Program-made: the position numbers and the translations under genes | Assembly: GCF_014280435.1 (NCBI RefSeq) | Contig: NZ_CP060388.1 | Location: 4,062,001 to 4,126,000, forward strand | DNA length: 64,000 nt | Source of the DNA: Sphingobium sp. KCTC 72723 | GTDB lineage: Bacteria > Pseudomonadota > Alphaproteobacteria > Sphingomonadales > Sphingomonadaceae | Direction of reading: 5' to 3' | The notes under the pieces: generated by a model | Told to the model about the DNA's origin: nothing | Database searches by the model: none | What the model saw: only the letters and a program-made list of their open reading frames with translations | Shown: positions 40,118 through 48,381 of the stretch, piece after piece | Position numbering within the stretch: position 1 is the first letter of the stretch | Layout of the letters: the number at the start of each line of letters is the position of its first letter

Positions 40118-40755
40118 TTGGTCGCATCGGTATCGACGGTCGCCTATCTGGGGCTGGAAGCGCGCGGCGTCGATGTGCAGTGCCAACTGGTCCCCGGCCT
40201 GCCCAATTTCATCGTCGTCGGTCTGCCTGACAAGGCAGTCGCCGAAAGTCGCGAGCGAGTGCGTAATGCCATCGCCGCGATTGGCCTGTCGCTACCGCCC
40301 AAACGCATCACCGTCAATTTGTCTCCCGCCGACTTGCCCAAGGAAGGGTCGCATTTCGACCTGCCGATCGCGGTAGCCCTGTTGGGGGCAATGGGCGTGA
40401 TCGACGCGGAAACACTGGCGGGCTATGTCGTTGTCGGCGAACTGGGCCTGGACGGGCGCACCGCGCCGTCGCCCGGCGTGCTGCTGGCCGCGCTTCATGC
40501 GGGGGAACGGGACATGGGGCTGGTCTGTCCGGTGGCTCAGGGGGCGGAAGCGGCATGGGCGGGGCAAGTGGAAGTGATCGCTGCGCCTGACCTGCTTAGC
40601 CTGCTCAATCATTTCAAGGGAACGTCGGCTCTGTCTCCACCGCAGCCCGGTGCAGTCGAAGCGCCGTTGCGGACCGCTGACCTGAAACAGGTCAAGGGAC
40701 AGGAAACCGCCAAGCGCGCGATCGAGATTGCGGCGGCGGGCGGCCATAATCTGCT
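40118..40755 (+). pseudogene. comM: comM (yifB) fragment 1 of 3: N-terminal Lon-like domain
   Basis: This is the 5' third of the ComM/YifB AAA+ gene, a helicase that promotes branch migration during natural transformation. Reading from TTG 40118 it starts MVASVSTVAYLGLEARGVDVQ and contains the Lon-like domain (VGLPDKAVAESRERVRNAI, VNLSPADLPKEGSHFDLPIA) up to AIEIAAAGGHNLL. After CTGCT (40751-40755) the frame passes into element DNA and soon stops. The next codons of the gene resume at 58179. So the gene is interrupted just before the Walker A motif. Confidence 0.93.
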
Positions 40756-40769
40756 ATGGTTGTGTAAAG
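40751..40769. other. attL: left junction of the integrative element
   Basis: CTGCT (end of the comM part) is followed by AT and GGTTGTGTAAAG, the element arm. The corresponding right arm is its exact reverse complement. Crossover is inferred within CTGCT because it is the only sequence present at both junctions. Confidence 0.8.
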
Positions 40770-40859
40770 AGCAAATCCGGCATAGCTCTGATTTTTTCAG
40801 TGCTGCCATGAATAGGCTTGCTGCCCTATCATGAGCATATCTGCCGAAGGAGGCGGAAC

Positions 40860-42521
40860 ATGCGGGTCATAGCTTACAGTCGATTTTCTTCGCAAGAGCA
40901 AGGACGTGGATCGACGTTAGTCCGACAAAGGGCACTGATCGAAAGCTTCTGCCGCCGTAGCGGATGGCATATAGCAGAGTTCGTTACCGACGAAGGTGTT
41001 TCGGCCTGGACCGGCGCGAATATAGAATCGGGAAACTTAGGCCAACTCATCCACCGGCTGCGGGAGGATGGAGGTGCCAACACGCTCATAGTAGTGGAAA
41101 AATTAGATCGATTATCGCGGCGTGCGCCATTAGAAATGCTAAAATGGCTGGAAGTGATTTGTGGAACGGGAGTCGAAATTCGAACTGTTGATGGATCACA
41201 TCATATAACTGAACGCGCGCTTCGCGATGATCCATTTAAGCTGATAGGCATCGTATTTGAAGCATTCCGTGGCCATGACGAATCAAAAGTGAAATCGGAG
41301 CGGGTTTCGGACGCATGGCGAAGAAAACGCGAGGCGCATCGCCCGATGACTGCTCTTTCACCAGCATGGCTAAAGCTATCCGCGGACCGTTCTAGCTACG
41401 AAATTATCCATGATCGAGCGGCGATAGTTAGACGAATTTTTAATGAAACAGAACGCGGAATTGGTAAAAATGCTTTGGCAACCACGTTCAATCGCGAAGG
41501 AGTGCTGCCGTTTGGTCGAGGAAAAGGGTGGCATGCTAGTTATATACAGAAGATCGTTCGTAATGTCGCGGTTCTCGGCGAATTCCAACCTCATACCAAA
41601 CCGCGTGGCGGTTTAAGGCAACCGGCTGGTGATCCAATACACAATTACTTTCCACCAGTAATATCCGAAGATCAATTTGCTAGGGTGAACGATCGGCGTC
41701 ACGTGGCATTGCTGCGGCAACAGGGGCCGGGGCGCAAGCTGTCGAACTTGTTCACCGGTATCGCAAAGTGCGGCGCGTGTGGCGGACGAATTACATTTCG
41801 GAATAAGGGTCTGGCATCACGAGCCGATGGGAGAGAAGTGGAAGAATCATATCTGGTTTGTGACAATGCCCTCCGAGGTCACGGCTGCACCGAGCGTCAT
41901 AGCTATAATTACCCTGGTATTCGGGAAGCCATACTGGATTTGATATTGCATCTTGCTTTGGACGACCAACATTTCTCTGATCCAAACTCAGTAGCAGATT
42001 TGCGATCTACTGAAGCCGCAATTATAAGGAAGATCAGTGATCTCAAGAAAAGGCAAAGAAATATTTTACGACTGGTAGAAGGCGATGAGTCAGATGATTT
42101 GGCAGTGGGAAGGTACAAAGAGATTCAGGCCGAGTTAAAAATTGTCAAACTTAATCTCGAACAGATAAAAATCAATATTAATGATCATAATAATAGGATT
42201 AGCCCGGCTCAGCACTTGAAGAGGGTGTCAGAAGTTCGCGAGCTTATGTTGGATAGTGATACAGAAATAAGTTACAAATCACGAAGTATTGTGAAGGCGG
42301 CTTTAAATGATATTATCGAAGATATGTCTTTAAAAAATGGTCGAGTTTCTGTCATCTTGGTCGCCGCCTCAGCTGCGATATTTTTGGATCGCTCTGGGAA
42401 AAACCGGTCTATGTTTGATCTTGTCAAAACTGGGCGTTCTCCTGTATTCCGTGACCCGGAGAAGGAACAAATTTGGCGAGCATATATGCAGCGAAAAGGT
42501 CGGGGCGACGAGCTAGCTTGA
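40860..42521 (+). CDS. Large serine recombinase (integrase)
   Basis: A 553-residue serine integrase. The catalytic domain opens MRVIAYSRFSSQEQGRGST, with Ser10 as nucleophile (Y-x-R-x-S pattern), and has VEKLDRLSRRAPLEM. A recombinase DNA-binding domain follows (residues ~200-285, HASYIQKIVRNVAVLGEF), then a zinc ribbon (CGACGGRITF with later Cys near LVCDNALRGHGC) and a coiled-coil region (~380-450). A strong AAGGAGG site lies about 8 bases before ATG 40860. It sits 100 bases inside the left end, the usual place for an integrase acting on the adjacent att site. The gene is clearly more AT-rich than its surroundings, so it probably came from a different host. Confidence 0.96.
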   Translation: MRVIAYSRFSSQEQGRGSTLVRQRALIESFCRRSGWHIAEFVTDEGVSAWTGANIESGNLGQLIHRLREDGGANTLIVVEKLDRLSRRAPLEMLKWLEVICGTGVEIRTVDGSHHITERALRDDPFKLIGIVFEAFRGHDESKVKSERVSDAWRRKREAHRPMTALSPAWLKLSADRSSYEIIHDRAAIVRRIFNETERGIGKNALATTFNREGVLPFGRGKGWHASYIQKIVRNVAVLGEFQPHTKPRGGLRQPAGDPIHNYFPPVISEDQFARVNDRRHVALLRQQGPGRKLSNLFTGIAKCGACGGRITFRNKGLASRADGREVEESYLVCDNALRGHGCTERHSYNYPGIREAILDLILHLALDDQHFSDPNSVADLRSTEAAIIRKISDLKKRQRNILRLVEGDESDDLAVGRYKEIQAELKIVKLNLEQIKININDHNNRISPAQHLKRVSEVRELMLDSDTEISYKSRSIVKAALNDIIEDMSLKNGRVSVILVAASAAIFLDRSGKNRSMFDLVKTGRSPVFRDPEKEQIWRAYMQRKGRGDELA

Positions 42522-42667
42522 ATTAGTGTCGGCAGCACTTGGATAGCGTCAATCACTGGTCCCCGCCGCCCCATCCCGCTATCGACTCCCATACATCACC
42601 CAGCCGGACCGGACCCGGCCCCACGCCCAGCCCTCCGGCCCCGCTGCCCAACAGCAGGAGCCCGAGA

Positions 42668-43006
42668 ATGTCCCTCCCAACCGGCCTATACAAGATCGCG
42701 TTCACCTCCAGCTACGGCGTCGACTTCGGCGTCTTGGTCCTGCAGGAAGGTGGCAAGCTGCGCGGCGGCGACAGCGGCAACGCATACGTGGGCACGTACG
42801 AGGAGGACGGCGACTTGCTGACCATGCAGGTCAGCGTGACGCAGCATCGGCGGGTGCCCGGTGCTGTTATGAACGTGCTGGGATTTAACAACATCGTGGT
42901 GGAAATTGGCGGCCGGACTGACGACGCCACACTGCGGCTGCGCGGCACGTCTAAGCACGTACCGGGCGTACGGTTTGACGCGCGGCTGACGCATATTGCG
43001 GACTGA
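42668..43006 (+). CDS. GrlR-like regulatory-protein-fold
   Basis: A 112-residue protein that matches the small beta-barrel GrlR family: GLYKIAFTSSYGVDFGVLVLQEGGKLRGGDSGNAYVGTYEEDGD, followed by paired beta strands ending VRFDARLTHI. GrlR of enteropathogens sequesters an activator (GrlA); stand-alone homologs like this have no known partner, and no GrlA-like gene is visible. AGGAG (42655-42659) lies 8 bases before the ATG. The 120 residues upstream in the same frame are Pro/Ser-rich and are not used. Confidence 0.75.
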   Translation: MSLPTGLYKIAFTSSYGVDFGVLVLQEGGKLRGGDSGNAYVGTYEEDGDLLTMQVSVTQHRRVPGAVMNVLGFNNIVVEIGGRTDDATLRLRGTSKHVPGVRFDARLTHIAD

Positions 43007-43047
43007 CCGTCATAGCTGCCCGCCCATACATGCCGGCGACCGTCGCG

Positions 43048-43284
43048 TCAGGCAGGTGTGCGTGGCACACTCTGAAAAGGGCGCTGCCCACCGCTGAAAA
43101 TCATGTGTCGATGCCAGAAAAGGGCAACCTGTTGGTCGCGCACGCAAATCTGACGCCGCGCTTCCATTACGGCTATGGTCTGGTGGAACGCTTCGTCGCT
43201 CAGCTCAGCCAACTCTGGAAGAGGAATGGGGCCAGCCCCCAAATGCTGAAGAATTTGGTTTTCCAGGGTCATCGGCATGCACAA
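43048..43284 (-). CDS. Small winged-helix-like protein, unknown function
   Basis: About 78 residues (ATG at 43284, with in-frame ATGs at 43278 and 43272). The pattern MTLENQILQHLGAGPIPLPELAELSDEAFHQTIAVMEAR resembles a winged helix-turn-helix, with a beta wing in QICVRDQQVALFWHRH. No clear ribosome-binding site is visible. The alternative plus-strand reading is less convincing. Confidence 0.45.
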   Translation of the reverse strand: MCMPMTLENQILQHLGAGPIPLPELAELSDEAFHQTIAVMEARRQICVRDQQVALFWHRHMIFSGGQRPFQSVPRTPA

Positions 43285-43372
43285 TGTTGCGACCGCACAA
43301 ATGGTTCAACACGGATGCTTCGTTAACCCTGTTTTTTGCGACGGGCCGAGCAGAGGAATAAAGTGGCGGTAT

Positions 43373-43648
43373 TCAGTGTAGGGTCGCCCCGGCTGGCACG
43401 TCGTCCTCGTCGTCGAGAAACGTCGCCATCCCCTCGGTGACCACCGCCCGTGCAAATGCTTCGAAGGCGGCGGTGTCAATGTTGAACATCTGGTCCCACA
43501 CGATGGACGTGCCGCAGTCGTTGATAACCTCTAAGCCCCATAGACGCTCGCTCTCCAAGCGAAATATGTGGACACGAACGGTTATGCCGTCGCGGCTTAC
43601 GGTGCGCGAGAGCGGGGATTCGAATATTTCGGGATCAGGCTCTGGCAT
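43373..43648 (-). CDS. Conserved hypothetical protein
   Basis: A 91-residue acidic protein with alternating strand and helix pattern (ITVRVHIFRLESERLWGLEVIN, then AAFEAFARAVVTEGMATFLDDEDD). This arrangement is common in small accessory proteins of sphingomonads, but I assign no function. It is transcribed away from the integrase. Confidence 0.55.
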   Translation of the reverse strand: MPEPDPEIFESPLSRTVSRDGITVRVHIFRLESERLWGLEVINDCGTSIVWDQMFNIDTAAFEAFARAVVTEGMATFLDDEDDVPAGATLH

Positions 43649-43820
43649 GCGGTTCTCGTAGTTGCATAGACCCTAGCTGTATGTTGGCGCACGCCGAGGT
43701 GAAAGAGTAAAGTGCCGACATGACGCCATCGACGAACGGTCGTCGCTGGCCGAGCTTAAGCGGGCGAACTTACAAACCTCGAGAGGGGCACCGAAGGTTT
43801 AATTCGGTGCCCAGATCCTG

Positions 43821-44117
43821 TCAGTTGCCATTTACAATCTTCGCCCGCTCTGCCGGGGTCAGCGCGTCAGCGTTAACGTCGGCGTCGTCGATGGCCTCTT
43901 CCTTGGCGTCGCCTGCCTCTCGGGTCGCGTCAGCGTTGGCTTGCATCATGTCCTCGGCCGTGCCGCTCATGTTATCCGCCATGGCGTCCATTTTGTCGGC
44001 CTTGTTCTCGGCTGCCTCCTGCACCTGCTCGCCAAGCTTGTCGTCACCCTTGCCGCCGCAGGCGGCCAGCGCCAGGCTCAGGCCGATAGCCGCTGCTATA
44101 GTGGATGTGCGCTTCAT
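43821..44117 (-). CDS. Small lipoprotein, low-complexity helical
   Basis: A 98-residue lipoprotein. The signal peptide MKRTSTIAAAIGLSLALAACGG has a lipobox LAAC, so it should be acylated by Lgt and LspA. The mature part is acidic, Ala/Asp/Glu-rich and helical with heptad-like spacing (NKADKMDAMADNMSGTAEDMMQ), suggesting a periplasmic coiled coil similar to small Lpp-like proteins. The repeat region A lies upstream of it. Confidence 0.75.
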   Translation of the reverse strand: MKRTSTIAAAIGLSLALAACGGKGDDKLGEQVQEAAENKADKMDAMADNMSGTAEDMMQANADATREAGDAKEEAIDDADVNADALTPAERAKIVNGN

Positions 44118-44556
44118 TCCGTCTCTCCCTTTGGTAAGCGAGCATAACGATTAAAGGCAGACTTGGCTCCCAAGGCCCGGTGCCCGGGCTAACACGCAAG
44201 GTCGACTGTCGCCGCCTGCCATGGCTCTGCCATACCGGTGCCACGGCTGGACATCCCAACAGTGGCAGAAAAAACCGAGCTTTTGCGCGGGTTGTAGAGC
44301 GTCTGCCATAGCTGCCATAGCTGGAGGCTTCGACTGTCTACATATATAGGGCGGGCTCTTCGGTGCTACATTACTCTACCGGTATATCTCCCCCGCAATA
44401 TTAAAGAGATAAGCTATGGCAGCTATGGCAGACCGGAAATTAGCGAGCTGTTAGAGTGGTTTAGTCTGCCACCCCTTCGCCGCCTACTGTGCCACATGGG
44501 TGGCAGACGGCGCGACGGCTATGGCAGACGGACGGCCAACGGGCGGGAATGAAAGG
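44118..44556. other. Non-coding region with iteron-like repeats (region A)
   Basis: No gene was found in these 439 bases. The stretch contains many copies of a TGGCAGA / TCTGCCA motif in both directions: 44226, 44263, 44302, 44426, 44465, 44501 and 44522, plus partial copies at 44312 and 44417. There is a 22-bp perfect inverted pair (44301-44322 with 44412-44433) around an AT-rich core, and a second 11-bp inverted pair (44464-44474 and 44499-44509). It may be a replication origin or an operator cluster. Confidence 0.7.
44301..44433. repeat. Inverted tandem-repeat pair A
   Basis: Left arm 44301-44322 and right arm 44412-44433 are exact reverse complements (22 of 22), each built of two copies of CTGCCATAG. 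They enclose 89 bases that are AT-rich and include TATATA and a GGTGCTACATTAC. Pairs with the same layout are at 45286, 47913 and 55050. Confidence 0.85.
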
Positions 44557-45024
44557 TCATTGCTGTCCCCGATAGGGCTCGCAAGCTATGCCGTCAGCGT
44601 CGCCATCCATATGTGGACCGTATCCTGGCTGTCCGGCGTACAGTGGCGCGGCACCGGCGGCTCTGGCCTGGGCGCAATTACGGTAGGACCATCCGGCGCT
44701 GGCTACGGGCAGGGGGCGGACGTGTGTCGCGGTCCCTACGCCGCCGGACGCGGGTTGCTGTGCGTCAAGCTCTGCGGCTGACATGCTGGGTGCGGGTGAG
44801 TAGGGTACGGTGTCGGCGAGAGCCAGAGGGCTGCCAGTCGGCACGGTATTTTGCTGATCGCGTTTGCCGCCAACAAACAGAGACGCCGCTCCTATGGCAA
44901 TGCCAACTGCCACAACGGCCACCAGCCGTAGAGCAATATATCCGCGTCGCCGCAGGCGTCGCTGGGCCGCGTAGTAGGCCCCATAGCGAACTGGCACCGC
45001 GCGGAATGGCTTCTTGAAGGACAT
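44557..45024 (-). CDS. Membrane-anchored Excalibur-domain protein
   Basis: A 155-residue protein with a basic N terminus, one transmembrane helix (YIALRLVAVVAVGIAIGAAS), a periplasmic Pro/Ser/Ala linker, and a C-terminal excalibur (calcium-binding-like) domain. The domain reads YRNCAQARAAGAAPLYAG, GPHMDGDADGIACEPY, with the DxDxDGxxCE loop and its two Cys. Excalibur domains occur in extracytoplasmic nuclease-like and surface proteins; the role here is unknown. Confidence 0.88.
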   Translation of the reverse strand: MSFKKPFRAVPVRYGAYYAAQRRLRRRGYIALRLVAVVAVGIAIGAASLFVGGKRDQQNTVPTGSPLALADTVPYSPAPSMSAAELDAQQPASGGVGTATHVRPLPVASAGWSYRNCAQARAAGAAPLYAGQPGYGPHMDGDADGIACEPYRGQQ

Positions 45025-45072
45025 GGTCCGGCATAATGCCGCGCGTGGGTAAAAGATTTGTTGTCGCCGCCT

Positions 45073-45273
45073 TCAAGCCAAGCCCATCTTTTCCACTGCA
45101 ACCACATCGTGGCCCTCGCGCACGCCCTCGACGCGCACCGTGGACCCCAGCAGACGCTCGTGCTTACCCAGCGCCAGCAATCGCCACTGTCCGCCGTCGG
45201 GCATGCGCAAGACGAGCTGGCGGCCGTCCAGCAGCAGCAGTCCTTCTAGAATAATCGGGCGATGCTTAGGCAT
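45073..45273 (-). CDS. DUF5818-type small protein
   Basis: A 66-residue protein, MPKHRPIILEGLLLLDGRQL then VLRMPDGGQWRLLALGKHERL, ending GSTVRVEGVREGHDVVAVEK. This is a small beta-barrel (OB-like) pattern that I associate with DUF5818, a family found mostly in sphingomonads. Function is unknown. Pair B lies directly upstream. Confidence 0.6.
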   Translation of the reverse strand: MPKHRPIILEGLLLLDGRQLVLRMPDGGQWRLLALGKHERLLGSTVRVEGVREGHDVVAVEKMGLA

Positions 45274-45285
45274 GGCTGGCTGGCC

Positions 45286-45408
45286 TGTTACGTTGCTACA
45301 TTAGGTCAGGGCATCGAGACACGACGGCATATCCATGCCGACTGTTGCCACCCGATCTTCTCATTAAAATCGAATGTAGATAGGGGGTATTAACGTAGCA
45401 ACGTAACA
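45286..45408. repeat. Inverted tandem-repeat pair B
   Basis: Left arm TGTTACGTTGCTACATTA (45286-45303) and right arm (45391-45408), whose reverse complement reads TGTTACGTTGCTACGTTA; they match at 17 of 18 positions. Each arm is two 8-base units (TGTTACGT, TGCTACAT). They enclose 87 bases that contain a short CGGCAT/ATGCCG hairpin and an AT-rich end. Confidence 0.85.
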
Positions 45409-45421
45409 AATTTTGCCACGG

Positions 45422-45928
45422 TTACGCTGGCCGAGCGTCGTTGCTGACCTGCGACCCGGAAGTGATCCGCGCGTCTACCGTCGTTAGCCAATTCTCAAAC
45501 TCCCATTCGTCTGCGGTCAGCAGTCTCGGGATCAGGGTGCTGGTGCGTCTGCTGCCGAAGAGTCCCGCGCGTTTGGGCGCGTGATGAAGCACGACGACGG
45601 GGACTTTGTTTCTGCCGCCTATCTCCTTACGCTCGACCCTGTATATGTCGGCCCAGCCCAAAGCGATGGGATGTCCCGCGCTGCGCAGGCGCACGCCGGT
45701 GTCGTCGCTCTCCGCTGCCACGCAGCCAGAAGCCACAAGCACCACTAGCTTTATCGCACAGTGTGCGAAGATCGCCGCTAGTCCCAGTAAAAGCACCATC
45801 ATGCCGTTTTGCCCCAGCACGCCGTGCAGCGCAGCGTAGCGACCGCTGCGGCTTGGCTCTGGCATGTCCAGCGCAAACACGGCGCAGACGATGGCTATTG
45901 TCGAAACAAGGATTGCAGCCAAGATCAT
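45422..45928 (-). CDS. Membrane protein with C-terminal PH-like domain
   Basis: A 168-residue protein. It has two N-terminal helices (MILAAILVSTIAIVCAVFAL and GQNGMMVLLLGLAAIFAHCA). The C-terminal half (ALGWADIYRVERKEIGGRNKVPVVVLHH, then TLIPRLLTADEWEFENWLTT) has the strand pattern of the bacterial PH-like domain of STM3941-type proteins. Function is unknown. Pair B is just downstream of its 3' end. Confidence 0.6.
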   Translation of the reverse strand: MILAAILVSTIAIVCAVFALDMPEPSRSGRYAALHGVLGQNGMMVLLLGLAAIFAHCAIKLVVLVASGCVAAESDDTGVRLRSAGHPIALGWADIYRVERKEIGGRNKVPVVVLHHAPKRAGLFGSRRTSTLIPRLLTADEWEFENWLTTVDARITSGSQVSNDARPA

Positions 45929-46234
45929 GCGTCAGGGCCAGTATTTCAGGATCATATGCTTGCCTCCACATCCCTGCTGACCTTGAGCGTTTGGCGTTAA
46001 CAATTGGTGGCCTACGCTACGCTGCTACGCTGTGACGGTCTTTTTGGGGAGACGAGGGGCTGTGGATGTTCGGCGTTGCCATAACTCCCGCCGCAATGGT
46101 CGGGCGGGCGTCATAATGGGTGGATGGCGGAAAGGCAGGTTTTGGTGTTCGAACTGCGAAAGTGGATGTCCAGCGAGGAAACGCCTAGCGGATCTTATAA
46201 TTACTTCTCCGACCGTTTCAGGTGAGAGGTGCGG
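45929..46234. other. Non-coding gap with single tandem-repeat site C
   Basis: The 306 bases hold one copy of the motif family: CCTACGCTACGCTGCTACGC running to 46036. No matching inverted partner was found in the gap. A 68-codon plus-strand frame (46032-46238) was considered; its composition is not protein-like. Confidence 0.5.
46011..46036. repeat. Tandem-repeat site C (unpaired)
   Basis: The site contains TACGC repeated and the TGCTACGC unit seen in pairs D and E. It is the only copy without an inverted partner at 83-94 bases. Confidence 0.55.
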
Positions 46235-46990
46235 CTAGTACTCAGGACCGCGATTCCAAGCATCTAGTTCTACTTGAATTGCCCGCACCTCCGCGTTTCT
46301 TTCGCCTGCATTTAAGCGAACAATCTCCAATTTACCTTCCCAGCGATGCTTAGAAGCTAAAAGAAACCTCCTGCGATCTCCTTTCGCCAGACGCAGTTCG
46401 TCGCGGATTTCTATCAATCGCCGCCGGCAAATTTTCATCTGCTCATCCAAGTCGCCCGGCACTCCTGCCAGTATGTGCTGGCCACGAAGGGCCGCACCAC
46501 CTCGTTTGCGCGTTTGACCCGTAGTCACTCTGATTTCCAGCAGCAGCGTACTGATCGACGTTCGAACTTTTTCGCCCGGCGTCTCTGGGAATTGATCGTC
46601 CAGAAAATGGAAGTTGAGCGCTTGAATGTGGGATGCGATGTTTTGGTCGGTGAACGAAACTGGTAACCAGTTGTGGGCAAACTCATTCCGAATTTTGCGG
46701 AGCCTATCAAAGTCGCTGGCTTGGTGGGGCGTCAACAGACCGAGTGCATCTGCCATGCGGAGGCGGGCTGAGAACGTGCCCAGTGGGGCGTTAAAGCCAT
46801 CAAGAAGCTTTTCTGCCGACTCACCCGGTATAAGGTATGCTTGGATTAAATCGCGCAGAGCCTCTTCTGCGAAGGCCGCGAGAGACAGTATCAGCGCTCT
46901 TTCGTCAAGATCAGCAATCATCGAATTGAGGCGGTTTAAATCGCTAAAAACATCGTCTTGTTCGGTTTCCAGTCCCTTCGCTTTAGCCAT
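46235..46990 (-). CDS. MtlR-family (mannitol repressor-like) protein
   Basis: A 251-residue protein. Residues 10-125 match the all-helical MtlR/DUF4145-like fold: LNRLNSMIADLDERALILSL, then DGFNAPLGTFSARLRMADALGLLTP and RKIRNEFAHNW, the family's HEPN-like RN[EK]xAH motif. The C-terminal half is a helical, basic region of no known family. Stand-alone MtlR-like proteins on mobile elements have no known role; a HEPN-like RNA-binding or RNase activity is possible but unproven because the canonical RxxxxH is only partly matched (R-N-E-F-A-H). Confidence 0.72.
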   Translation of the reverse strand: MAKAKGLETEQDDVFSDLNRLNSMIADLDERALILSLAAFAEEALRDLIQAYLIPGESAEKLLDGFNAPLGTFSARLRMADALGLLTPHQASDFDRLRKIRNEFAHNWLPVSFTDQNIASHIQALNFHFLDDQFPETPGEKVRTSISTLLLEIRVTTGQTRKRGGAALRGQHILAGVPGDLDEQMKICRRRLIEIRDELRLAKGDRRRFLLASKHRWEGKLEIVRLNAGERNAEVRAIQVELDAWNRGPEY

Positions 46991-47229
46991 TAGTTCGCCC
47001 TAGATTTGTGAAATTTTGACGTCGTCATGCTCGCTCAATGACCGCTTTGAGGTATCTACGAGATAGTTTTCAAGGTCCAAAAATGGTCGGCGTCCGACCG
47101 TCTGCTTTTCTAACGCCTGAACCTGAACGAATGACCGGTTCCAGGAAACAGAAATTACCCGTTGGACGGCAACAAGTGGCGCACTACCGACATTGACAAC
47201 CCCGGCTTGTGGCGCGACCTTTTCACCGC

Positions 47230-47889
47230 ATGTGCAACCTCTACACCCTTCGCACGAGCGCGGCCGAGGTTGCCTCGCTATTCGGCGCTGCGCCGCCGCT
47301 GGCGACGAACTCTCCCGACGAGACTGTGCCCGGCCATCCAGGGTTGGTTGTGCGGGAGTTAGAGGGCCAGCGCGTTGTGCAGTCCATGACCTGGGGCTTT
47401 CCGCTGCCACAGAAAAGCAAGCGCTCTGGCCAGCCGATAAAGCCACTGCCGGTAAATAACGTGGCGGACCTGGCCAAGCCTATGTGGCGCGGTATCGCGC
47501 CCAAGCCGCGCTGGCGCTGCATTATACCTGCCACTGGCTTCGCGGAGGCGGAGGGCGAGCCCCGGCGCAAGACGCGAACTTGGTTTTCGGTAAAGGACCA
47601 GCCTATATTTGCTTGGGCGGGTTTCTGGCGCGAAAGCGTGGAGTGGGGGCCAGTGTACACGGGCCTAATGACAGGCTGTAACGAAGCGGTGCGGCCTTAC
47701 CACGATCGCATGCCGGTACTGTTGCATCCTGACGAGCACGATCGCTGGCTGCAAGGCGACATGGACGACGTGATCGGGTTCCAAGCCAGGCGCTATCCAC
47801 CCGCGCTGATTGTTGTGGAGCGTACAAGCGAGCTGTGGATTAAAAGGGCGGGCGCGGCGCAGGCGGGCGCTGAAAGCCGCTGGCTCTAA
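47230..47889 (+). CDS. SOS response-associated peptidase family (YedK/HMCES, SRAP)
   Basis: A 219-residue SRAP protein that crosslinks to abasic sites in single-stranded DNA through its N-terminal Cys. After Met removal the Cys2 of MCNLYTLRTS is free; the ATG at 47230 is the only start that exposes it. Other conserved parts are LPVNNVADLAKPMWRG (Asn region), IPATGFAEAEG (Glu; the usual form is DGFYEW) and HDRMPVLLHPDEHDRWL (His). Its presence in a mobile element that also carries a primase-helicase suggests protection of ssDNA during element replication or transfer. Region 46991-47229 before it has no clear gene. Confidence 0.88.
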   Translation: MCNLYTLRTSAAEVASLFGAAPPLATNSPDETVPGHPGLVVRELEGQRVVQSMTWGFPLPQKSKRSGQPIKPLPVNNVADLAKPMWRGIAPKPRWRCIIPATGFAEAEGEPRRKTRTWFSVKDQPIFAWAGFWRESVEWGPVYTGLMTGCNEAVRPYHDRMPVLLHPDEHDRWLQGDMDDVIGFQARRYPPALIVVERTSELWIKRAGAAQAGAESRWL

Positions 47890-48381
47890 CGCACGACGTT
47901 CGCCAAGCCTGGTGTTACCGTGCTACGCTGGATCAGGACTATCTGACGCGGCTGTTGGTAAGCGGGCCCGGGCTGCCTAGCCAGTCCACTTACTCAACAT
48001 CGAAATTCAATCATGACATTTTATGTAGCACCGTAGCAGAGGCGGGCCTTGGCCTTCTTCGCTGCGGCATCTCCGTGGCTCTCGTGTAGCCAAAACATGG
48101 TGCCGCCCGTCGTCACTTGCCAAGCCACTGGGCAAGCGGCAGAAGGTCGGCACCGCTGGAGACAGCGGTGGGGCGTGGAAACCTCTGAAGAAACCAGCCG
48201 GTCACAGATTTTCTGGGGCCGGGTGGCATGCGCGCATGTCCAGCCGGTTCTGCCGGTAAAGGCGCATGCGCCTGTGGGTTTCTCCAGGTTTCCAACATCC
48301 GGCTTTCGGCCGTCGCCCCAACATCAACATGGGGCGACGCCGGGGTGGATGTAGCGCGTGGTCCCGCGACAGGGGACGAGC
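47890..48381. other. Non-coding gap with pair D and a GC hairpin
   Basis: Nearly 490 bases without a credible gene. It holds pair D (47913-48038) and a hairpin with 10-bp perfect arms (CGTCGCCCCA, 48311-48320, and TGGGGCGACG, 48330-48339), without a T tract, just before the next gene. A 101-codon plus-strand frame (48049-48354) has no features and was rejected. Confidence 0.6.
47913..48038. repeat. Inverted tandem-repeat pair D
   Basis: Left arm TGTTACCGTGCTACGC (47913-47928) and right arm ATGTAGCACCGTAGCA (48023-48038); the reverse complement of the right arm matches the left at 12 of 16 positions. They enclose 94 bases. Each arm contains two 8-base TGNTACNN units. Confidence 0.7.

Noticed and set aside
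46032..46238. 68-codon plus-strand frame with a CSNC motif
   Set aside because: It has no good ribosome-binding site, overlaps the repeat site C and the MtlR gene end, and has an unlikely composition.
47000..47446. 148-codon minus-strand frame
   Set aside because: It lies mostly opposite the SRAP gene; only the last 50 codons look protein-like and there is no start for them.
48049..48354. 101-codon plus-strand frame
   Set aside because: It begins in repeat pair D flank and has no recognisable domain or start signal.
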